From: Gari tellinella
Taxonomy: Eukaryota; Mollusca; Bivalvia; Cardiida; Psammobiidae
NCBI GenBank assembly: GCA_922989275.2
Contig: OV277857.1
Coordinates: 8,246,001 to 8,310,000 of the forward strand
Direction: 5' to 3'
DNA: 64,000 nucleotides
Positions 31,867 to 44,814 of the stretch are shown here, in pieces (position 1 is the first letter of the stretch; each line of letters opens with the position of its first letter). Below the pieces are notes generated by a model. That model did no database searches. It saw only the letters and a program-made list of their open reading frames with translations, and was not told where the DNA came from. The translations under genes were made by a program, and so were the position numbers.

Positions 31867-32589
31867 TATACCTTTTTCACGTTGACATGAATGCACGCAT
31901 AAGTTGTGTTTCTTCATGGTGAAAGTATCCGACAATAACCACAGTGTATAAACGAACTGTACTATAACCGAATATTGCGACTAGATTGTAACGATTCTAT
32001 CGATTCAGTGCGACACGCTGACATGTACGGAAGGTGTTTTCCTCTCTTTTCATTGTTTTATAAATAGATCACTAAGAAAAGCAAACGTACATTATACTGT
32101 GCATTGATTTAAGATATTTATTTGACTGCCATTTTTCCGTTATCAAACTTTCCAAAGAAAATATTTCCATTACATCACCAAACACCTGGCAATATTTACA
32201 CGAGGCCGTGTTTACAAATGTGTTAAATACGCAATTTTTACGCACCCTGACATCTAATCGGGCGTTAAAACTTGAGAAAAAATTATGTACTCTTCTTTCG
32301 ATAGCAGTACAAGCACAATAGTTGTGAAATTTAACTAAATACCCACGTTGAAAGTACTGCACCGATGAAACTGAAACTGTATGGTTTATTGAATAGACTA
32401 CATGGTGATTTGAATGATTATAGCGACTATACTGTATCAATTATAGCGATCTTACGGTAACGATTTCAGACGACTCTGTGATCGGTTTACGTCCAAAACG
32501 CACCTTTTTTACTTTAACAAAATTAAATAAATCTCTTTTCAACCCTTTACCTGACAGTGCCTCCTTTTGACAATTTGCTTTTTCAGAAA
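31867..32589. other. Unassigned; 122-codon minus-strand open frame
   Basis: An open frame at 32072-32440 (minus) has no domain, splice support or homology I recognise and may be chance. No element ends were found. Confidence 0.3.
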
Positions 32590-33975
32590 AAACAGAATGA
32601 CAGAGTGACAAAATTTAAGCGGTGTGGATAGAAATATATCCAGCGAAAACCAAACCAATTCCAATATATTCTTTTTACAGGCCACCAAAGCAAAATGATT
32701 TTAATGAAGAATTTGAATAATGATTTGAAAATCAGAAGTGATATAGAACGGTTCGTTTTAGGTGATTGTAACATTTGCCAGAACAAGAAAAAAGGTAGAC
32801 TTTTAGACAATCATACCAAGTTGCTAAACATGTTTAATCTTACTCAACTGATCACTAGTCCTACTAGAATTATTAACAACACTCAGTCTTTATTAGACCA
32901 TGTTCTTTTTAGCCACCCCTAAAAAATAACACAGTCTGGCACACTTCCTTTGAATATAAGCGATCATTTACCAACTAACTGAACTAGGAAAGTAACAAAA
33001 GGACAATTCCATAAGCATAATACTGTCAAAACATTACATGAGATTTTATTGCCAAATTGAAACAAATATTTGGATAAAATGTTTATAGTTGAATCCATAC
33101 ATGAAACTTTTATTCTCCCACAAAGATCCATCTTATATCAGTCGTTTTTTAGGAAAAGAACTAGAAAACTGTAGCAAATGTTTAATCGATAACAAACTCT
33201 CGTTACATCTCGGAAAAACGTAAATTATTTTTGTTTGGATCTCGAATAAAATTAAATAAAATCAAAAACTTTTCCGTGAATGTAACGGTGATGAAATCAA
33301 ATCTACAAGTGCAGTTAAATATCTGGACTCATGTTTAGATGCAGACATGTCAGGAAGATTCCATTGTAAATAAAATTATCAAGAAAGTAAACTCGAGAAT
33401 TAAATTTTATATCGCCAGCAAGATTGTTTAAACAAATCTCTTAGAAAGACACTATTCTTTACTACAATGCCATATAGGTAACGATCCTCCTCGTAGCTCT
33501 GTGATCTTACTAAAAAAAACACAAACTACAGGTTGCACAAAACAAAGTGCGTTTCATTCATAATTAACATTGTAGAACATCTCTTCGTGTGGCAGATAGA
33601 TGTAAACAATTACGACTAGATCATGTTTATAAAAAAAATTAAAATAAGCACCAAGCATGTATAAACACTTTACAAAAATTGAAAGGTATCCAATGTTATG
33701 GAACTAAATCTAATGTAAAAGATTATTATCATGCACCTCCAGTTGATACCTTTACTTTTACTTCCAACTCGTTTTAGAATAATGCACATATGTTTAATTA
33801 ATGTCACTCAAGATCCCTATGTGACAGCTTGGATCATGTTGGAAATAAGTTTTGTTCTTTATGGGCAAAACTTTTCGGGCACTCCTGTGCACCATGTCCA
33901 TAATATCCTAATTATATATTGGCGTAAAATAACAACTGAACTAGTCCATTTTCTTCTTAATGTGATATCTATTTC
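32590..33975 (+). pseudogene. LINE remnant (endonuclease and reverse transcriptase fragments)
   Basis: The 5' part (32695-32922) encodes LKIRSDIERFVLGDCNI then LTQLITSPTRIINNTQSLLD and HVLFSHP. This is the end of an AP-type endonuclease domain, with the usual GDFN changed to GDCN, followed by a decayed ISDHLP-like block. After an internal deletion, 33290-33430 encodes VKYLGSCLDADMSGRF and KVNSRIKFYIASKI in broken frames, typical of the end of a LINE reverse transcriptase. Multiple stops; inactive. The catalytic core of the reverse transcriptase is missing. Confidence 0.7.
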
Positions 33976-34019
33976 GTAAAGTGAATCTAGTTTTTGATAA
34001 TTTCAACGATATGTATATT

Positions 34020-34250
34020 TATTATCATATGTTTTCATAAACATGTGCATAAATATTATTATTATTTTATTATTATTATTACAATGTAGACCCTGAACAG
34101 AGCTGCTACTAACAACTTTACGGCACTGGCTTGTACCAACTGGCGATCAAACCCACTACCTTCCAACCCCCAAGCTGATGCCGACATTATGTTTATGGTT
34201 GCACACGCAATGAAGTCCTCGATTAAGTTTATCTATAGTTAAAGCCCTTT
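34020..34250. other. Short A/T simple repeat and unassigned sequence
   Basis: ATTATTATTATTTTATTATT lies near 34056; the rest is unassigned. Confidence 0.4.
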
Positions 34251-34385
34251 TTTCCGTTAAACCTCAAATGGACAATTCAAATTTTCAATTTAGTCTGGTC
34301 CATGTTTGACTTTTAAGGGTTAATTTTTACAATATATGTTAAAGTGACAAACAGTGAAGACCCTGATCAGAGGGCTCCATTGTAA
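34251..34385 (+). mobile_element. Family H half element
   Basis: CCTCAAATGGACAATTCAAA, AGTCTGGTCCATG, then CAAACAGTGAAGACCCTGAT and CAGAGGGCTCC, where the hairpin stops at the apex. The right half is absent. Confidence 0.6.
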
Positions 34386-35554
34386 CCAATATCAATGTTT
34401 TCAACGCAAAATACGCTTAAGATCCAAATTTTAAAAGTAAGAGCAGAAATCCGAAGATTTGGGGAAAAATCCGTATATCCGAAGATTTCGGAAAAATATG
34501 TCATACACATTTCAGAAAATTGGGCCGAAATGATCATTTGCATGCATGACCACAATATACATGTAAATGGTAGTAGATGTTTGCACGTACATATACGTAT
34601 CACTCTGATACAACTTTTATGTAGAAATCATAACGATACATCAAGCAGAATTTGCGAAATCGTGTATAGCTAGTCGCTATATGTCATACAAATTTCAGGG
34701 GAATCTAGTCTCTATATATCATACAGACACGTTGGTTGGTAGTCGCTATAAATGATAGTAGATTATTGCAATATATGGTACAGTCTACATGTAGAAAGTT
34801 TGCATAAATTTATAATCAAATGGCGATTTAAAATAAACAATAGATGGTGGCTTTGTTTAGCAGTCTGTTTAGAAACCATACAGTACAGTTTTGTAATATA
34901 TGCGATTAAAACAAAGGACATTTTCAAAGAACTGTTTCCAAATTTGAGAGGGAAATCGACACTTTGTGTTGATTTTTAATCAGATCACCATTGCCTCTCT
35001 ACGTACATACGTACAAGTGTACTACGATAAAATTTACATGTATAATTGCGATAATTACTTACGTTCGCTCGCATTGGTTCTAAGAAAATATCCAAAATTA
35101 ACAGGTTTAGTTAAGACCTGTGAAGAAATGTCAACATTTGTTGTTAAATCTAGTCGCTCTATCCGGTTATAGTACAGTTTGTTTATACACTGCGATAACG
35201 ATATAATACTGAACTATACATAACACCCCTAAAATCAAACGAAAATTAGTTTATCTTTGCCAAAGATTAGCTCCGCCCTGTCAATAGAAAAAAGGCATAT
35301 ACCAGTTCCAAACGGTTTTAAAAATCTTAACACGACCATGCTAAGCCACGTTTTAACTTCAAAATACGGATAAGTTCGGCTTCAGTCAGTTTTTTTTATC
35401 ACTCATCGACTGTTTAGATAATTATGTTTCAACCAAATTGGAGAATTATGTTGACATTTTCACGATAAAATTCATCGAGAGGAATGTACCCCTTTACCGC
35501 CATATTGTCGTCTGCTTCAATATTGATGTCTGCAATATCGTTTAAAAGTTAGAT
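34386..35554. other. Unassigned sequence with K-like remnants
   Basis: Short open frames only. CACGTTTTAACTTCAAAATA near 35345 resembles the family K hairpin. D-type left sequence (CCTTTACCGCCATATTGTCG) begins near 35488. Confidence 0.35.
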
Positions 35555-35692
35555 GTATGGCAGTACAACTGACGTACATTCAAAACAACCGGCATACAGT
35601 TTTGATCATTATCAAACGTTACGCGGTGTCTGATCGGGATCAGAACTTTTTGCAAATGCGCTTTATGACGTCATTGAGAGAGAAAGGGTTAA
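35486..35692 (+). mobile_element. Family D MITE
   Basis: CCCCTTTACCGCCATATTG to GAGAGAGAAAGGGTTAA. The core is shortened (TTTTGATCATTATCAAACGT, TACGCGGTGTCTGATCGGG). Confidence 0.7.
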
Positions 35693-37612
35693 CAAAACTA
35701 GTTTAAGAATATATGTACTACTCACAAGTCGTCCATTTGACAGAAACAAACGATTCTTTCGTTTAAATAAATGCCTTAACCGCGTGATAATGAGTTTTTC
35801 GCCCCCAAAAAGATGCAGTTTCCTGTCAAATTTGTCAGGTGATTCATACAAATTCCGTTTTGAATTTCCAACTTCTTTTTGAGAACCTCTGGGTATTAAT
35901 CTTAATTATAAAAATAATGATTGTGTTTGCAATTGCTTTTAAATGTTTTTTGTAAGGAAACTTTCCTTAAAGGAAAGCACAGGGGAGATCCCAGACTGTC
36001 ACGCTGATTAGATAATGAAACACACACAAAAACATGCAAAACTGTTCACCAGACTTCGTTTTTCTAATACAAATATAAAAAATGCTTCCAGTAAAAGAAT
36101 CACGTTGCAGCAATTCAACAGACCTGTAATAACATGCTGTAGTTGTTCCTACTGTAACAGTTGCAGATAGAAAGAGAAACGCTATCTGAGGCTTCATTTT
36201 GGGTTTTTTACATCACCAATATATATAATTGTGAAAAGTATTTCTTTCGTAAAACACAAGTTTTTGACGTTGCAGACATGTATGAGGCAGACAAGAGATC
36301 GAGTAAACTGGCGTCTTATCAGGCTCGAAACTGTTTGCCACGTACTAAATACACGTTTAAAGACAACAGTTCGTTACCACCATCATAATTATGGCATTGC
36401 GTTTGTTTCTATGTTTCTTTCTTTCAAATGGGAAGTCACAGCATATTATGCAATCAATATGCGCCGTGCCATGACAGAACTTGTTTTATTGCATTGCAAA
36501 CAGTGTAGGTCATGGTCAACCGCCGCGTCTTTGACGAGGCGGCTGACCTTGATCTTCACTGTTGTCCATCCACATGCATCTAAAGCATTATGAAGCTGTT
36601 TTATATACGGTATTTAGAACTGTATACCAAACTAAGATACATAGCCTGGAATGACAACAGTGCTGTGTTGGTACAATGTTGAAATGTAATAAAGTTGGTT
36701 GTGTTATGGCTCGGCTCATATTATTGATTTGTCGTAGGTGGTCTCTGATACAGCACTTTCCTATAAACTGAGAAAATAACGAATGCAGAAAGACTTCTGC
36801 ATTGTTTTTATCTCGCATTTAGCAGCCATGTGTGTATAAAGGTATCAATGTACATCGACTAGTGCTCGTTTAATGCAACATACATGTATACTGTATGTGT
36901 ATATTTCCTATTATCATAACACCTTGTAAATGTTATACATAATTAAGCACATGACACCCATAAGTAATTTGCCTTCCTCCCTGACTCCCTCCTATGTCAT
37001 TACCTGAAACTGCAATGTAATTTCCGGTTATTTAACCAATCTCCAATGACCACGTGATTAGGTGCTCTCAGGTGTTGAAGTATTCTTTTGATGTTATGTC
37101 AACATACCTTGAACCCAGATACCGGGAAATTGATTTCCAATTCATAGTTATTCGCGAAAAGCTCCGACAGGAAGAGGCGCGTAATCAAACCAGCACCTTT
37201 CATTTAACGCCCCGGTGCCAGTTACATGTAATCCGGGTCCTTCTATAATATAGTCTGCCTTGAAATTGTCGTCTGCAAAATTTGTTAAACTAAGAGTTAT
37301 ACATTTTTAAATTAAAGAAACCTAAATACGCATACCAAACAATTGAGATCCAGGTCAGAAGTTGGGTTACGCGGTATCTGATCTGGATCCAAACTGTTTT
37401 GGCTCTATTCTTCCAAACAACAGTCCAGTCCCGATCGGAAGGCAAATTTTATTCCTGATCGTGCTATATTATCGTCTGTTTTAAAATATCGTCTACAAAT
37501 CAAACTATATCAATTGAGAAGACGTTATATTTTCCCCATAAACGCTAAACCAATTATTTCCAATGCAAATAGTCTGGAGCCAGATTAGACACTCATTTCA
37601 ATATTGGGTAGA

Positions 37613-37858
37613 TTAACCCTTTCATGATCAAATTATTCGGAAGATTTTTACCCTTTCACCGCTTTATTGTCGTCTGCTTGAGTATTGTTGTCTGTAAGAC
37701 ATCTTTCAAAGTAAAATTTAAGGTTGTACCACTTAATAAATATAGATAAGAGTGTCAAACAGTTTGGATCCATATCAGACACCGCGTACACGGCGTCTGA
37801 TTAGGATCCAAACGGTTTGCAAACGCGCTTTTAAGCGTTATTGAGAGCGAAAGGGTTA
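37613..37858 (+). mobile_element. Family D MITE
   Basis: TTAA-flanked: TTAACCCTTTCATGATCAAA to GAGAGCGAAAGGGTTAA. The core TTTGGATCCATATCAGACAC is nearly complete. Confidence 0.85.
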
Positions 37859-38019
37859 ATATCTACCTAAAAATAAAATTGAGAAAAAAACGCAGACATG
37901 ATTTTAAAAAAAAAAAAAAAAAAAGATCACTTTATGGTAGTGAAAGGGATAAACATCTATGTGTGAAATTTCTTCATTTCGTCTAAGTTGAATTACGCTT
38001 AAGCGGGGACGTCTGCTTC

Positions 38020-38250
38020 AAAACTTTCTGTGTCACCATGACGTCATAACCTATCCAGCACAACTTTCTACTTGAAAACTTACATGTATCGTCTGCTTTT
38101 ATTATTAGGCAGACTGAAAATAATTTATAGTTGTGTCAAACAGCTTGAACACAAACCAGACGCCGCGTTACGTAGCGTCTGATCTGGATCAAAACTGTTT
38201 GCGTATGTTAGTGATATATATATGTATAGAATTTGGCAGCGAAAGGGTTG
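38020..38250 (+). mobile_element. Family D variant (D2)
   Basis: Worn left end near CCATGACGTCATAACC, TATCGTCTGCTTTTATT, core with GACGCCGCGTTACGTAGCGTC, right end TTTGGCAGCGAAAGGGTT. It abuts an E element directly. Confidence 0.65.
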
Positions 38251-38616
38251 TTCTGTGCTCCCTCTCTTCAACGATTCCTAATGGGAGACATAAAAGGTGT
38301 ATGTTGTTCGGAGGGAGGCGTTATAGGGAGGGATCATCTAGACTTGGCTTACATTTACAAACAGCTTGAATCCCGATCGGACGCCGCGTAACGCGGCGTC
38401 CGATCTTAATTCAAGCTATTTGTCACTCGTCATTATATTTATCAACATGCCCACTGTATGTAACTTTGAGAAAAACAGCAGACGACGTATTTCAGCAGAC
38501 GGTATTACAGCCATGAAAAGGATTGAAATAAATGTCTTATTTGGGGAACAGCGGCAGTTGTCTTTGTAAAGAGGGTGTCGTTGTTAAGAGGGCCGATGTA
38601 GTGAGGGAGCACTGTA
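38251..38616 (-). mobile_element. Family E MITE
   Basis: CTGTGCTCCCTCTCTTCAAC to GTGAGGGAGCACTGTA, with the core GAATCCCGATCGGACGCCGC. Short arm first, so inverted relative to 17666. Confidence 0.8.
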
Positions 38617-39111
38617 TTAAGCGAGATTATCTGTGATGACGGACAATATAAAACCATTAACTAGATGGACAAGTGTTCCTGGCATGGATCCGTTTGTTAT
38701 TAAAAAATAACACATATCCTTCACTAACGCCCCCGCTGGGAATCTGTTTTACCAGACTGTTTTATTTCACATTGCCTTGTTTGACAAGAGAAAGACCGTC
38801 AATGTTTCGAATAAGTACCATATTGAAACAATGGATTTGTTTTATGGACATAGATTGGAATTTAGAGTAGACTATTATATTCATTACTACTGCTACTGTG
38901 TGTGGGGAAGACGCTATTCCATCCCGTTCAAACGAAACTTAACATGGACACTATGTATTCAAATAAACGAAATTATAGTCAGTTCATTTACCGAATTATC
39001 ACATACATATCGCCTTTGCTTTATTCCTACCTAATAGAAAATAGTTCCAATGTATACAGTCATGAACATGCAGCATATGAGACGAGTATCTGTCTGCGAA
39101 ATGGTTTATCC

Positions 39112-40068
39112 ACGTTAAGGGTGTATCAAACTCATGAATTTGGGAACTTTTCAAAGTATATGAAAACACTCTATGGTGGTTTCGTATTGAAGAGCTATTT
39201 AAGATGAATGAAAAAATAGAAAAAGTGTACATTTTGGTGAACAACATTTGGCTCTACGCCATGTAAAATTTTCCACACTCACTTTTTCTTGTTTTGTCCT
39301 TTGCAAACAGCCCTCTTCAATAAAATCTATTTCAAATGAAAACCAATATGATAATTTGGTTTTGTGTTATTTATTTCCTGTCTATGGTAGTATTTATTCA
39401 TACAAAAACTAATTTAAGAGAAAACAGGCACCAAAAGTGAAATTAATAAAGCTCTAAATATCATCGATATGGTCCTTTTTTGTAAATTTTGTAAAGGGAG
39501 ATAACTCTTTTTACTTAAATAACTCAAAATTTTCAACACTGACCTTTCAATTTCCTATTATATTTTGAACTGTCTTTTTTTCATGAAATAAAAAATCTAA
39601 TAAAATCATGCCCTATAAAAAGCATATTTTTGATATTCAAGGATCCATATTGTTCAAACCTGGTGCCTGCTTTGTCTAAATTTGGTTTTTTCATGTGAAA
39701 ATACCACCATAGACAAGAAATAAATAATGAAAACCCAAATTACTATATAAATACGAAAGAATCAAGCAGGAAACGCAACACAAACCATACACCCACCTCT
39801 AAAGCAGAACACACAACAGTCATACCATGTTTGTTTTGTTTTGAAATAGATTTTACTGAAGCTTGTACTCTGAATGCGTAAAATTTGAAAACAAAGTCCA
39901 AATTTGACATACCTTTTTCAAATCGCTGTAGCTAAAAAAAAGGACAACACCATATTTTCTTTTTCATTTTTTCATTCATCATAAACAGCTCTTCCAAAAA
40001 AACAATGATAGAAAAAAAAGTTAAATACTTTGAAAAAATCGCTTGGGGGTTTGAAACACCCTTAACCG
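39112..40068. mobile_element. Family L foldback element, TTAA-flanked
   Basis: TTAA|GGGTGTATCAAACTC on the left and TTTGAAACACCC|TTAA on the right. Much of the length is inverted: TTATTTCCTGTCTATGGTAG near 39370 pairs with CACCATAGACAAGAAATAAA near 39705, and AAAATCTATTTCAAA near 39322 with TTTGAAATAGATTTTA near 39840. Absent from the duplicate at about 53800. No protein is encoded. TTAA and GGG ends suggest a piggyBac-type mobiliser. Confidence 0.8.
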
Positions 40069-40118
40069 CCTATCTTTATGAATCCAGCGCTAGATCTGAG
40101 AGCATTATTATAGTGCTA

Positions 40119-40369
40119 TTAACCCTTTACCTCATAGCCTGTTTCTAGTTTTGAAGACAGATGACCAATTAAAGCAGGTTGAAAGTAAAGCAGAATGTGC
40201 CTTAAGGCACATTCTGCTTTACTTTCAGCCTGCTCTAGCTAAAACTTGCTAGGCTATATAAAATATTTGTAATGGTAATTGTTCATGAAGGTATAAACTA
40301 GAGCTATTTTCTTCAGCGGAGGAATAAATTAAATACGCTAAAAGTCGCTTCTATGGGGGAAAGGGTTAA
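40119..40369 (+). mobile_element. Family F MITE
   Basis: TTAACCCTTTACCTCATAGC to CTATGGGGGAAAGGGTTAA with TTAA at both ends. A strong central hairpin (GCAGAATGTGCC/GGCACATTCTGC). Absent from the paralog near 53815. Confidence 0.88.
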
Positions 40370-41615
40370 ATGGTGACAGGAAAGGGTTACGAAAAACACG
40401 ACCGTAACTAAAGACAACCCTAAATAACTCTTCACTTCCATCAGGATTGAAGATGCATTTACTCAGCTGGTCGAATTGCGGGGTGCAAACTATTTCGATA
40501 CAACTGTGCATGCAGACTATTTTGGCAACCATTATTTTTTCTAACAAAATGGAACCGCAAACAGACGCCGAATAACCAGGGTTTTTATCAAGATCCAGCC
40601 TGTTTAATACTGAATTTTTTTTTTCCTTCAGTGCTGTTATTATATCCTGGGAAATAATAAGGTGTTTTCAATGTAGTTTGCACATGCAACCCGCCGCTAT
40701 CAGTTTTCGGAACTTTTGGTCAAAAAACAAAGTTTCATATTTTCTAAATATGTTTTACCAAAATACATGTAGTTCGTTTGTGACAATAAGGTCCAACAAT
40801 ATCAATTCATCTTTTCAGTTGTTATTCATTCCCTTCTCACTTGTAAAACTTACTGTTTGAGGCACAATTTTAAACCTTCTTGTACTCGTACTTATGAGGA
40901 ATTATGAATAAGTATGTTATTACAAAAGTCAAAACGTTTGCGTGGCGTTTCAACTGAAAATAATAACTCCTTCGCCACCAGACCAGTACAAAACAACATT
41001 CATCACACATAACTTTTGCACACTAGGAATTGTTTTGACTGCAAAATTAAACGTTTTTAGCAATTCCCGGGACAGCTGTATCCGCCATCTCCGTGTTCAA
41101 GACAACAACAATCAACAGGGTGTCAAACAGGTCTAGTCATAATACAGTGGTGTAGGAATAGTTATAGCATAAATGGTTAAACTATTCTATTCAACGCAAT
41201 AATTCAGTTTTATTACGACCACTGAACAAAAAACGTAGAGTGCATCCTATTATTGAAAAGTGCAATGCTAAAGTTTAATTCTTTCCCGTGTTACTAATAA
41301 TCTTGTCATATAATTTTTGTTAGATGTTTTACATGTATTTACTTTCTGTGTTGGCGGTCTTTTTATTGTAAGATTATGGAACAGGGTTTATATTTTATGT
41401 ACACTGTTTGTCTTTATATGTGAATATGAGAGATAAGAGTGAGGTTGGGCGCCCCTAAAGCCAGGTTTAACCCCCCAGTGGGTGTTAATAATTAATTTAT
41501 TAATATAATTTATTAATATAATTTACTGCTACCAAGGCGGGCTCCTATATTCACTTTGATTTATGTTTGTATTGCGTGTTGTTTTCTATTTAGTGTGTAG
41601 ATGAAGGAATGGTAT

Positions 41616-41807
<192 letters not shown>

Positions 41808-41937
41808 TTATGGTATGACTATATGTGTGTTCTGCATGAGAGGTGGGTTTATTGTTTGTGTTGCGTTTCCTGCTTGAGTCTTTTGTATTTATTTGGGAAA
41901 AAAATAAGTCTTCCACACGGTACTGCGCACCAAATTA

Positions 41938-42133
41938 CAGTGGTGAAGTCGTTTTTTCCCCAAATAAATGCATTTTATGCTGAAATAATTATCTCCACTG
42001 CAAACAGTTTGAATCCAGATCAGACGCAACAATTTTGATCTTCATTAGCCATTACGTTACGTGGCGTCGTATCTGAATCCAATCTGTTTGCAACACCGAC
42101 TTTAATCGCCTATGATGATGGTAAATGGGTTAA
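41938..42133 (+). mobile_element. Decayed A-like left arm with core
   Basis: TACAGTGGTGAAGTCG, AAATAAATGCATTTTATG and a broken core (TTTGAATCCAGATCAGACGC; GAATCCAATCTGTTTGC). Different repeats may be fused here. Confidence 0.45.
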
Positions 42134-42156
42134 TGAAGATTTCTTAATGTCTCTAA

Positions 42157-42198
42157 TACATTGGAGAATCTGTTATTCTGACGTCATTGGTGACGTCA
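42157..42198. repeat. Orphan family A end plus TGACGTCA palindrome
   Basis: TACATTGGAGAATCTGTTATT is a copy of the A terminal repeat only. It is followed by TGACGTCATTGGTGACGTCA and then the true A element at 42199. Confidence 0.7.
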
Positions 42199-42448
42199 TA
42201 CAGTGGAGAATCTGTTATTCTTTCCCGTTTAAACGCAAACGTACGCAAATACAAAGCACTAAAACGTAGAAAAGATCAACTTTGGGACAATTCTGATATT
42301 TCATGTTTATCTTGGTGGCAAACAGTTTGGAGCCTGATCAGAAGCCGGGTTACCCGGCGTCTGATCTGGCTCCAAACTGTTTGCACTGCAAATAATAGTT
42401 TTAGCGTAAACGCGTTTATTGGGAAAGAATAACACATTCTCCACTGTA
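42199..42448 (-). mobile_element. Family A MITE
   Basis: TA-flanked full copy; one core strand reads GATCAGAAGCCGGGTTAC. Confidence 0.92.
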
Positions 42449-42942
42449 ACACATGTATCGACACATGTACACTGTTCCTTTAGTATTATCTAGGCATGTC
42501 TTCTTTGATAAGTAATTCAAGGAAATAATTGCCAATAGGGGAAAAGTTCATAATAATAATGCTTCATATTCTAATACAAAATATCCGCTCAATACAACCA
42601 CGCCTTAGACACTAACTGAATACAGGATCACCTTAGGCACTGCACACATACACAGTAGACAGCTCACAGCTCCCTGCTTTGTTTGCATACTGCTTTTAGT
42701 TTAACTTATCGTAAACACCGAACACAAGATTTAAATGATATAGTGCTAGCGCGATTCAGCCGTATTTAACATGTTAAAGACACCACCGTATTTAACATGT
42801 TAAATACATTTCGTAATGAAAATGACAGCGTTTCAATAATGACATCTATGCTACTTTGATACTGACTAGATCTAACAAAGCACTGCTAACAATATCTGTC
42901 TAAGCTTCCTTGTACTTCACCTTCATCTTTCGCTGATTTATA
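42449..42942. other. Unassigned sequence
   Basis: A short direct repeat (CCGTATTTAACATGTTAAA at about 42760 and 42787) is the only structure noted. Confidence 0.4.
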
Positions 42943-43165
42943 TACAGTGGCGAATGCGTTATTTTGTCATTTTAATGAATCGAAATACACAAGCAATGTA
43001 ATATTGTAGAAAGATAGCTGTTCATTGAATATGCTGATAAGTCTGTTTGATCTAAGTTGCAAACAGTTTGGAGCCTGATCATACGCGAGGTTACCCCAGT
43101 GTATGGCCAGGCTCTAAATTGTTTTCAATGGGCGCGCCTGTTAGGAAAACTTCTTCATTATATAT
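42943..43165 (-). mobile_element. Family A-like MITE, strongly diverged
   Basis: TACAGTGGCGAATGCGTTAT on the left, core CAGTTTGGAGCCTGATCATA with CCAGTGTATGGCCAGGCTC, right side GGGCGCGCCTG. The right terminal repeat is decayed. Confidence 0.6.
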
Positions 43166-43689
43166 ACTCCTTTAGAGTGTCTGCAAATATTGCCTTTTAT
43201 GTATTATACTAAAAGAAATGGCAATTCCTTAGTGTCAGACGCTGGGCTGATTTGTCACTTAATTGGATTGAAATCTTTTGAAAGCCAGATAAGACTCTTA
43301 CAGAGAGTAGAAAAACAATGCGAGTCTTTGTAATAAATCTTCAAAAACTCAAGAACTGCTTTTATGTACTATTAATAATATACATGTATCGGTGAAACCC
43401 ATTTGATGAATTATTGTTTAGAACTGAACATAGGTTTTCTGCTGCGTGATCGCTTATTACAAGATTGAATGTATTTGATGAGGAAGTGCATGGTGGTGAC
43501 ATGATATGGGAATATTCCATGTGACGGGGTTAAGGAAATATGAAAAAACAGAGGTTATTCCTTTGTATGGAAATTGTATAAAACTAGAAATGGGTTTGTA
43601 TGGCATGTAAGCAATGCGTTGCGCCTTACCATCAAGGCTTAAGTAAAACTATGTTAGTCCATATTTAACCTAATCCTAAACGCAACCAA
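43166..43689. other. Unassigned sequence
   Basis: No gene or repeat end recognised. Confidence 0.35.
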
Positions 43690-43898
43690 TATTACTGTCC
43701 GTAGTGTCAAAAGTCAATACCACAGGGTCATCGAAAATGCGATGTTCAATGATGTAGTGGATCTGAAATTGGTAACAGTAAAACAAACTTAAACAGCAAA
43801 TTATATGATATTGAACGAGTTAAAGACTTAAACTAGCAATCTTTTTTATACCAATATTGGCAGATTGCTGTTTACTAGGATTTATAGAACGTATTTAT

Positions 43899-44030
43899 AC
43901 AGTGGAGACTACGTAATCTTTCCCGTTTAAACGCAAACGAAACGCAGTTCACTAAAATGTTAAAATTAACATTTTGTTGGACTATTCTGAATGTTGATTT
44001 TACTCTGGTTGGCAAACAGTTCGAAGCCTT
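43899..44030 (-). mobile_element. Family A left half
   Basis: TACAGTGGAGACTACGTAAT, CCCGTTTAAACGCAAACG and GGCAAACAGTTCGAAGCC, then the sequence leaves family A at the core. Confidence 0.65.
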
Positions 44031-44224
44031 AACGTCTTCTTCGTTGAAGATCTACTGAATCGTTATTTACGAGCTCTCCATATGTTTGAAAAGCATTATC
44101 GTATTAATAAATACATTTATAAGAAACACATTCTACAATATTAATATCAAACTGCTTGGATTCAATGGAGACTTCTGGTAACTCAGCGTCTCATTTAAAT
44201 CCACATTAAATGCAACGTTTCTAA

Positions 44225-44714
44225 TCCGTTCACCCACAGTATGCTATGATCGTGAGATTTTACCGCTCTACAGTGGAGAATCTGTTATTCTTTCCCAATA
44301 AACGCGTTTACGCTTAAACTATTATTTGCAGTGCAAACAGATTGGAGCCAGATCAGACGCCGGGTAACCCGGCGTCTGATCAGGCTCCAAACTGTTTGCC
44401 ACCAAGATAAACATGAATTATCAGAATTGTCTAAAAGTTGTTCTTTTCTACGTTTTAGTGCTTTGCGTTTGCGTACGTTTGCGTTTAAACGGGAAAGAAT
44501 AACAGATTCTCCACTGTACCTCCATATTGTCGTCTGCGTCAAAATTGCTGTTTGCAATACCGTTTCAAAAATAGATTTAAGTATAACTGACGAGATTTCA
44601 AAGCAAGTACCAAACAGTTTTGATCCTGATCAAACGCCGCGTAACGTGGCGTCCGATCAGGATCAAAACTGTTTGCAAATGCGCTATATTGCGTCATTGA
44701 GAGTGAAAAGGTTA
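44225..44714 (+). mobile_element. Family D MITE interrupted by a family A copy
   Basis: D left remnant (TATGCTATGATCGTGAGATT) up to 44268, then D resumes at 44519 with CCATATTGTCGTCTGCGTC. The core has GCCGCGTAACGTGGC; the right end is GAGAGTGAAAAGGTTAA. Intact relative at 56480-56717. Confidence 0.75.
44269..44518 (+). mobile_element. Family A MITE inside a D element
   Basis: TA-flanked full copy with perfect ends and core, nested in D between ACCGCTC and CCTCCATATTG. Confidence 0.93.
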
Positions 44715-44814
44715 AAATCAATTTGAACCGTCGGATATCTCTTACGATATATTGCTGCTAAATGCGTCAAATTACCACCCCTATGAAACTTGTTCTAGAT
44801 TTTTCTTGGAAAAT

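Larger units (their letters stand above)
35555..41133 (+). repeat. Segmental duplication, copy 1 (partner 50210-55262)
   Basis: Collinear homology with the partner in at least five blocks: 35690-36330/50325-50945, 36430-36740/51010-51360, 36900-37620/51690-52400, 38610-39110/53070-53820 and 40370-41130/53810-55262. Example: TTCCTGGCATGGATCCGTTT here, TTCCTGGCATGGAACCGTTT there. The copies differ by many substitutions and by element insertions. No gene was recognised in either copy. Confidence 0.85.

Noticed and set aside
32072..32440. 122-codon minus-strand frame
   Set aside because: No recognisable domain, and not supported by splice sites or a paralog; listed only as an open frame.
38777..39207. 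Overlapping plus-strand frames in the duplicated segment
   Set aside because: The paralogous sequence near 53230-53500 does not keep these frames open in the same way, which argues against a gene.
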